Source: Fragilariopsis cylindrus CCMP1102 | Lineage: Eukaryota; Bacillariophyta; Bacillariophyceae; Bacillariales; Bacillariaceae | Reading direction: 5' to 3' | Length of the DNA: 64,000 nt | NCBI GenBank assembly: GCA_900095095.1 | Contig: FMBT01000118.1 | Span: forward strand, 1-64,000 | Part shown: one piece after another, positions 55,277-64,000 of the stretch | How positions within the stretch are numbered: the first letter of the stretch is position 1 | Layout of the letters: each line of letters begins with the position of its first letter | Made by a program: the position numbers and the translations under genes | The notes under the pieces: generated by a model | What the model saw: the letters and a program-made list of their open reading frames with translations, nothing else | Told to the model about the DNA's origin: nothing | Databases searched by the model: none

Positions 55277-56018
55277 TCATCCCATGCGATAAATTTTCAT
55301 TTCTTCACGATTATATATACAATTGGCCTGTAATCGTAGTCCATCCTTCTCATTATTATTATTGTTATTCTTTCTTGTTTCCTTGTTATTATTTGTTTTT
55401 GATGCTTGCATTGGTATTTGAGGCGACGTAGACGAAGACGCCAATGGTATATCAAAACGATATGATAAGATATTTGTTCCCAGTGAACATTCGGTTTGAA
55501 TTTTCTTACCTAATATTGGCATAGTTCGTGGTACACCAAATATCATTATTGTATTAACACTTTTTAAATTATAAGACAAAAAATCTTGTCGTAAAAATTG
55601 TGATCGTTTTTTTACCTCCTTCGACCAAAACAATTGACGTCGTAATGATGAAAATGCCCATAACGTCCAGTTAAATTCTATACCAGTCGATTGGTAACCT
55701 AATTTAGCAGCTTCATATACTGCATGACCATCACCACTTCCGAGATCGACAAACACGGGTGGTGGTTGTGACGATGACGGCAACGATGACGCAACGATGA
55801 CGACGAGGATGACGATGATGCCTTTTCTTTTAGTTGGTTACTACGCGTAACTTCCTCCTTTAGATGTAAAAGAGCATTCCGAACCTTCCGACTTGGTGAT
55901 GCCATATATGGAGCATTTTTTATGAATAAAAAAGGAAATTGTAGACCAACCAAACCAAGCATTGAAAAACCTATAACCATCATACCACCTGTCAATTTAA
56001 TGCTGTCATTATTATTAC

Positions 56019-56063
<45 letters not shown>

Positions 56064-56166
56064 CAATTTCAGTTGTTATATTATCGTTGTTTCCAAATAC
56101 TACTCTTTGTAGCTGCGACAATTCGGCATTGGTTCTCTTAGTATCCTCGTCTGAATCTATCGTCAT
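55277..56166 (-). CDS. FAM173-type (ATPSCKMT/ANTKMT-like) mitochondrial lysine methyltransferase, frame interrupted by one base
   Basis: Start ATG 56166. An Asn run (AAT repeats at 56019-56064) precedes one membrane helix (GGMMVIGFSMLGLVGLQFPF) and a Pro/Tyr segment, NAPYMASPSRK. After a Ser-rich spacer the frame changes at about 55790 and continues with the SAM-binding motif VFVDLGSGDGHAVYEAAKLG, then GIEFNWTLWAFSSLRRQ, LRQDFLSYNL and VNTIMIFGVPRTM. Helix plus DLGSGDGR-type motif, E.N motif and FGVP are the FAM173 pattern. Family members methylate lysines of ATP synthase subunit c or adenine nucleotide translocase. The break is healed by one extra base in TTGCGTCATCG, which otherwise repeats the adjacent TTGCCGTCATCG, so the gene is likely intact. 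Confidence 0.8.
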
Positions 56167-56552
56167 CTTCGATCAAAAAAGTATATAGAATTGTTGTTCA
56201 ATACGACACGCCATGGGCAGTAAGATTCAAACGACAAACGATCGATCGTCGATGATCTGCTTGAGCCCTGTATGTTTGAATGTAGGGTATTATTGATTGA
56301 TAACATTCAATATGAATGTTTGAACGTCTAATCTATCTTATTATAAGGTAGTCGCTGCAAACGAATATGTATGAAATTAAAAGCATGAAATTTGTTGTGA
56401 AAGAAAAAATTTGATTTCTCATTCGTCCGTCCGTCCGTCGTTCTAAATAATTTTTATTAAAAAATACAATATTATTGATAATAATTATAATGTAAAACAA
56501 AAGAAGAAAAGCATCAAAGTATAATAATACGACTAGTAATAATAAGGTAATA
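56167..56552. other. Divergent promoter region, methyltransferase / PEX5
   Basis: AT-rich, with a CGTCCGTCCGTCCGTCG repeat at about 56425-56441. No other feature. Confidence 0.55.
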
Positions 56553-56764
56553 ATGGCAGATTGTAGTGCAGCAGGAACGACCATTGATCGAGTGGCTAGG
56601 GCCGTCATCGGAGGAGCGACGTCGAATGGTGTTACCAGCAATCATGTTGGTGCATTATTTGGACACGCCTCGATGTACCCTGCTACAGCTGGCGGCGTGG
56701 CCGCTGCTAATGTTTGTATGCCAATGGTATCTCCTGATCATTTAATCATGCCTTATAATGCTAA

Positions 56765-56800
<36 letters not shown>

Positions 56801-58481
56801 AGCAGCATCAACAACAATAACACAGTCGCAGGTCCAGATGAATCATCAATACCAACGACGTTCAATAAACACAACCGGACTTGGACTTTTATCGGGACCC
56901 TCTTCTGCCATGATGATGCATCCAGCGTCAGCGGCACAAATGCAGCATCATCATCAGCAACAGCATCAACGCCATGCTATGATAGCAATGCATCAACAGC
57001 AGCAACAGCAACAGCACCAAGCAATGATGATGATGCAGCAACAACAACAACAACAACAATTTCAACAGCAGCAACAAATAAGACATCAGCAACAATTAGA
57101 AACAACAATTAATCAGCAGCAAAAGCAACTACAGAAACAGTCACCAATTGAAGATGATTGGCATCAGGGATTAGAAAAAGAATATGTCCAAGAAGCTGCA
57201 CATGGTGTGAACATGGATAGAGATGGTATTGAAGAATTGGCAGCCGCATGGGCTGAGGCAGAAGCTGATTATGATAATGTACTATTAGATCACGAACAAC
57301 AACAGGATCGACAGGAACAATATGCACGTGATATGAATAATGAATTACTAGACGAAGCAGACTACGCTAATCTATGGCAGGGTAATAATGGTGATACGTC
57401 TTTAACAGATCAATATAATAGTAATAATAATAATATAACGAGACCCTACGAATTCGTTAATACTATTGATGTTGATGCTACTAATGCTGCAGCTACTTCC
57501 AACAACAAGAATTATATGGAGGAAGGTATGAAACAATTTCAAGAGGGCAACCTTAAGGATGCTATAGTATCATTCGAAATGGAACTCCAACATCATAATG
57601 CCGACAACTCAACCGCATGGAGGATGTTGGGAAATTGTCATGCCGAAAATGATCAAGATCCAGAAGCAATCCAATGTTTAGAGGCTGCAGTCGATCGAGA
57701 TCCGTTCTGTCCGGAGGCATTATTGGCACTCGGGGTTAGTTATGTCAATGAACTTAACCATGAACGTGCATTAGACAATATGAAGGCATGGCTTACACAC
57801 AATCCAAAATATGCCGGGATGGATTTTACCAATATTAATTCTAGTAGCAATTATGATAATACAATCACTACCGAAGACGACGATATTTATGGTGCCGGTG
57901 CTTCATCGTCAGTAAAAGCAGCAACAAAAGTAGACGCAGAAGCAACAGCAGTGGATGTTGCTACTGAGTCTCATCGTAACACAAAAGAATCTGCATTCAA
58001 TGAAGTCAAAAGTATGCTTTTATCGGCACTTGAGTTTAATCCGACCGATGCGGGGGACATATACGAAGCCTTGGGTGTCATTTATAATGTTAGCAAAGAC
58101 TATGATAAAGCTGTTGAATCATTTCGAATGGCACTAGAAATTCGCCCTAACGATTATCAATTATGGAATAAACTAGGAGCGACGTTAGCAAATGGTAGTC
58201 AATCCGATCAAGCCCTACCTACGTATCACCAATCATTGAAAATTAAGCCGAAGTATGCACGAGCATGGCTTAACATGGCCATATCTCACAGTAACCTACA
58301 AGATCATGATGAGGCCGCTCGTTGTTACTTACAAACATTGTCGCTGAATCCAGATGCGACTCATTGTTGGACCTATCTTCGTATGTCCTTATCGAGTCAA
58401 GAACGATGGGACTTATTGCCTCTTGTATTCGAACGAAATCTATCTGGATTTCAAAATCATTTCGACTTCGTTCTGTATTAA
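56553..58481 (+). CDS. PEX5: Peroxisomal targeting signal 1 receptor PEX5, 642 aa
   Basis: Single exon from ATG 56553. The N-terminus MADCSAAGTT carries the cysteine near position 4 that is mono-ubiquitinated during receptor recycling in characterised PEX5 proteins. The disordered N-terminal half is packed with Ala and Gln runs (encoded by GCT and CAG/CAA repeats) and contains W-containing motifs (DDWHQGLEKEYVQ; AAAWAEAEADYDN; YANLWQG). The C-terminal half (about 325-642) is TPR repeats: NKNYMEEGMKQFQEGNLKDA, NSTAWRMLGNCHAEND, PEALLALGVSYVNELNHERA, GDIYEALGVIYNVSKDYDKA and RAWLNMAISHSNLQDHDEAA. It binds C-terminal SKL-type signals and delivers enzymes to peroxisomes. Confidence 0.95.
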
Positions 58482-58821
58482 TTAATTTAATTATGAATTC
58501 GTTTAGTCTGTTGAATTATATTGGACTAAAAAATAATATTTAGGCTCTGTACAGTAGAAGAGAACATAGCTACTTTCTGATATTTAAGAAAAACAATACT
58601 AATTTAGTGCTAAAACATATTATACGATGTTTTGTTTTTGAAGACTCTTTTTTACATTAATAACGAGCAATTTAAGTTTTAGAAGAATTATTTAGCTAGT
58701 AGGCGTGATAAGGTAACAATGACGTCGTGACGCATTTAAAAAAATCACAAAAGGTACCAAAATCTGAAAGTATCGTATCTTTAACATCGCGGACTAAATT
58801 TTTCATTAATTTCCACCTAAA
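58482..58821. other. Intergenic, convergent 3' flanks
   Basis: Short AT-rich spacer between the ends of PEX5 and the SNF1 kinase. No feature beyond expected 3' processing signals. Confidence 0.6.
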
Positions 58822-61397
<2,576 letters not shown>

Positions 61398-61869
61398 CCT
61401 AGTTTTTTTTAAACAGTTTGTCTGCCCGGGTTAAGATAAGAGCGAGAGATGACAAGTCCTGTCGATGTAATTAATTTATTTCGTGTTTCTTTGTGTGCAT
61501 TGTCGCTTCGGTAATAAAAGTGAGGAGATATTGTACAGTACGTACGGTAGACGTGAGTGAATTCTTACGGCGAGAGAGCGACATCAAAAATGTTTTGTTA
61601 AAAAAAAAAGAACAAAGAATGGAAGAAGACGCACGAAATTTCAGCTTCCAGCGTTAAATTGAGAATTCACTTATAACTCGACGGTGTCAAGATTGTCTTA
61701 CACAGAGGCTAATTCAGCTCCTCAGGCTTTTTTAGTTTTTATTACAAAAGCACAAAAAAGAATAATAACGAAACAATAACAATGATCTTATTGCGCCGGT
61801 TAACAACTAATCCAATACTTCACTCTACTAGTACCTATTCTTTCTACTGTTCCCACTACTGTACTTATA
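61398..61869. other. Divergent promoter region, SNF1 kinase / VPS11
   Basis: Contains a TTGTACAGTACGTACGG word near 61532 and poly-A tracts. Nothing else recognised. A separate (AATC)n run at 61262-61281 lies in the kinase's first intron. Confidence 0.5.
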
Positions 61870-64000
61870 ATGGCATCGTCAAGATGGAAGCGATTTGCAT
61901 TCTTTGATAAGAATTCTCTTAGCCTTCCCTCTGAAGTGCTTGAAGATCTCATTCCGACAGGTGAAACCAAAACCACGACCGGCACTCGGTCCAGTCGCCG
62001 GTCCGTGAATTCTTTATCCGAAGCAACATTGGAGAACACAAACGCTAACGTGAGTTTAGTAGTTACAACAGCTGCTCTCCCGTTGAATTCGAAACCAGAA
62101 AACCCCAAAATCGTTGCGGGAGAAAATAATGACGACTACGGCGTAGCTTTAAATGAGATGTGGTCAAGCGTGGCAGCATGCAATCCTATGGAAAATTTTC
62201 CTACATCGGCCGGATATTCTTCTACTAATAATGATGTTTCGAGTACAACTAATCACAACATAAATTTGCCAAGTCAGGCGCAAATTTTCGAAGACGACAG
62301 CAATGTCGTATCGACGGGAACAGCCGTTGACGGACTCGTCTTGGCATTTGTCACATCTTGTGATACAGATCGCGTCCATTGCTTCGATATATCAGTCCGT
62401 TGCAATAAGAAAAACAATGAGAGTGGTAAGTCCACTACTCCATCTAGTAATAATAAATCAGGGAAGAAAGATAGGGACTTGGAAGATTTAGATGGCTGGA
62501 GGGGATATCTCGCGCCTCTTCGACAAAATAAAAGAGTTGTTGCTGATACCAACAATGCAGCCACACGGTCTGCTGAAGAACGTATCATTGCCGATCATAT
62601 GGGAGGTATTGATGGAGGAAATTATGAACAATACGAGGAGGGATTGTGAGCATCGCCACTTGTCGAGGATCAGCCGGACATAGGGCAATTCACATGGCGT
62701 GTATTTCTCCTACAAATCTTGTAGTTTGTGTTGACCCACATCTATATTTATCGTGGTATGTTGTCAACAATTATCAGTATTCGTATTTTTCTTGATATTG
62801 AAACTGATATTGATATTGATGTTGATAATGCTCTTGTGAATTAAAACCGAGCACGAAAGATTCTCATCTCCTCCTATTTGTTCCTCTTAATTATGTTGTG
62901 ACATATAAGTCGCCGACCTTTATCTACACCCAAAAATATTGAAGCTCCATTGTTTTCTCTTGGATCTGAGTGGAATGAGGCAAGTCACGGGAAAATGTCA
63001 GCGGTTGATATAGTTCCTGGTATTGTAGCGGTAGGAACTAGCAATGGTGGTCTTCATATCTTTACGTACGGTAGTGGAAGGCACGTTTTCAGACCCTACT
63101 TGACTGTTCCTCCCCCACCTTCACATGATATGTCAATTGTAACATGTAAAATATCAGTTGGAAGGGAGAAAATGAGCATCTTTGTTGCATACCATAGACA
63201 GAAAAGGGCCTTGCGGAATAGCACAGCTGGTGCTTCTTTGTCAACGCGGACAACTGCAGGAGTGAGCTGTTATGACATACCGTTGCCACAAGGAGCCTAT
63301 CCAACACCTGTTTCGGCCCCCTCTGCACGACACGACCTTGATGGTCGAAATTGCACGTCATCCAGCTTATGTGATGCTGTAACTAGTGGAAAAGGCAACG
63401 AATTGTACCTATGTGTAGCCCGACCCGATGGTTTGTACACCTACTCAACGACTCAAAAGGTAGATGTCTCCCCAATCGACGGAAGTAAGTTGGCTATCTG
63501 CTTGGTACCACCTCCGAAATCAGCAGGAACATCCCGAGAACCGGCTAATGTTTCAGGTAAGACTGGTTCAGGATTTGTTCTAGTTGCATCGACTGATAGC
63601 AAATCGCGAAGAGATGCTGTTGATTTATACGATCCATACAATAAGCTTGTCGCGTTCCATTTATTGCTGAGTCCAGGTCATACAGCTATACGTGCTGCAG
63701 GGGTGACTACACTTCCCACACGATGTGCAGATGGAAGTTTACAAAGTGGTCGATCTTCTGCTGTTATATTTACGTCAGGAGGTTCACTGGTGACATTGAC
63801 GGAAAAGGACACGTCAGAAAAGGTGAATCTTTTGGTGCAAAAAAACTTATACTCCGCAGCTATATTTGTAGCATATTCTGATCCATCATACGAGACTGAA
63901 GACATTACACTTCTTTATCGCCGCCATGCTGAATATTTGTATCGAAAAGGCGAATACGGTGGTGCCATTGAACAATATATTAACACCATTGGATCTCTCG
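61870..64000 (+). CDS. VPS11: VPS11, HOPS/CORVET tethering subunit, 5' part (runs off window)
   Basis: Start ATG 61870: MASSRWKRFAFFDKN matches the VPS11 N-terminal WRRFxFFDK. Low-complexity Ser/Asn inserts interrupt the N-terminal beta-propeller. The frame stops at 62649 unless one G is restored in GAGGAGGGATTGTGAGC (62640-62642), after which it reads EGIVSIATCRGSAGHRAI up to a donor at 62756. The next exon (from 62910) is open to the window end: SGGSLVTLTEKDTSEKVNLL, then the family hallmark LYRRHAEYLYRKGEYGGAIE and QYINTIGS at the start of the alpha-solenoid. The rest, including the C-terminal RING, lies beyond 64000. VPS11 acts in vacuolar/endosomal fusion. Confidence 0.88.

Noticed and set aside
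56019-56064. Candidate insertion at the AAT run
   Set aside because: It is an in-frame Asn repeat inside the methyltransferase coding sequence, a common low-complexity tract.

Overview
The window looks like nuclear DNA of a diatom (Bacillariophyta). It carries two fucoxanthin-chlorophyll a/c light-harvesting (FCP) genes whose leaders end in an ASAF/AAAF-type plastid-import motif. It also holds a pentatricopeptide (PPR) gene with a secretory-type N-terminus and many eukaryotic housekeeping genes with short GT-AG introns (about 60-250 bp). Intergenic DNA is AT-rich. All identifications come from reading translations; no search was run.

Layout: 0-2.6 kb, two membrane-protein genes. 4.3-6 kb, V-ATPase subunit B. 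6.4-7.8 kb, an unrecognised membrane protein. 8.9-11.9 kb, a PPR gene. 12-14.3 kb, a RING protein. 15-18.8 kb, the RNA polymerase I second-largest subunit. 19.3-21.8 kb, two convergent FCP genes. 22-28 kb, gene-poor DNA with one probable mitochondrial protein and one tiny gene. 28-29.8 kb, branched-chain keto acid dehydrogenase E1-alpha. 31.1 kb, a 56-residue complex I subunit (NDUFB3-like). 31.7-33.7 kb, a UBXN7-like p97 adaptor.

34-40.5 kb is a different kind of DNA. It has a tyrosine-recombinase (Crypton-like) mobile element, then three kinds of tandem repeat with a perfect 22-bp palindrome, then a RusA-like Holliday-junction resolvase, then a broken unknown gene holding two near-identical introns. 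From 42 kb, housekeeping genes resume: a cyclin, FGAM synthase (PFAS), AP-3 delta, a plastid-type RRM-like protein, a FAM173-type lysine methyltransferase, PEX5, the SNF1/AMPK alpha kinase, and the 5' part of VPS11.

Several genes cluster by theme only loosely: vacuole/lysosome traffic (V-ATPase B, AP-3 delta, VPS11), energy metabolism (SNF1, BCKDHA, NDUFB3, FAM173) and plastid (FCPs, 54 kb gene). No operon-like logic is expected.

The most general observation is that otherwise well-preserved genes are broken by single-base losses inside short homopolymers, at least 13 times. This looks more like base-calling error than pseudogene decay. It means several genes called broken here, including the recombinase, are probably intact in the organism.
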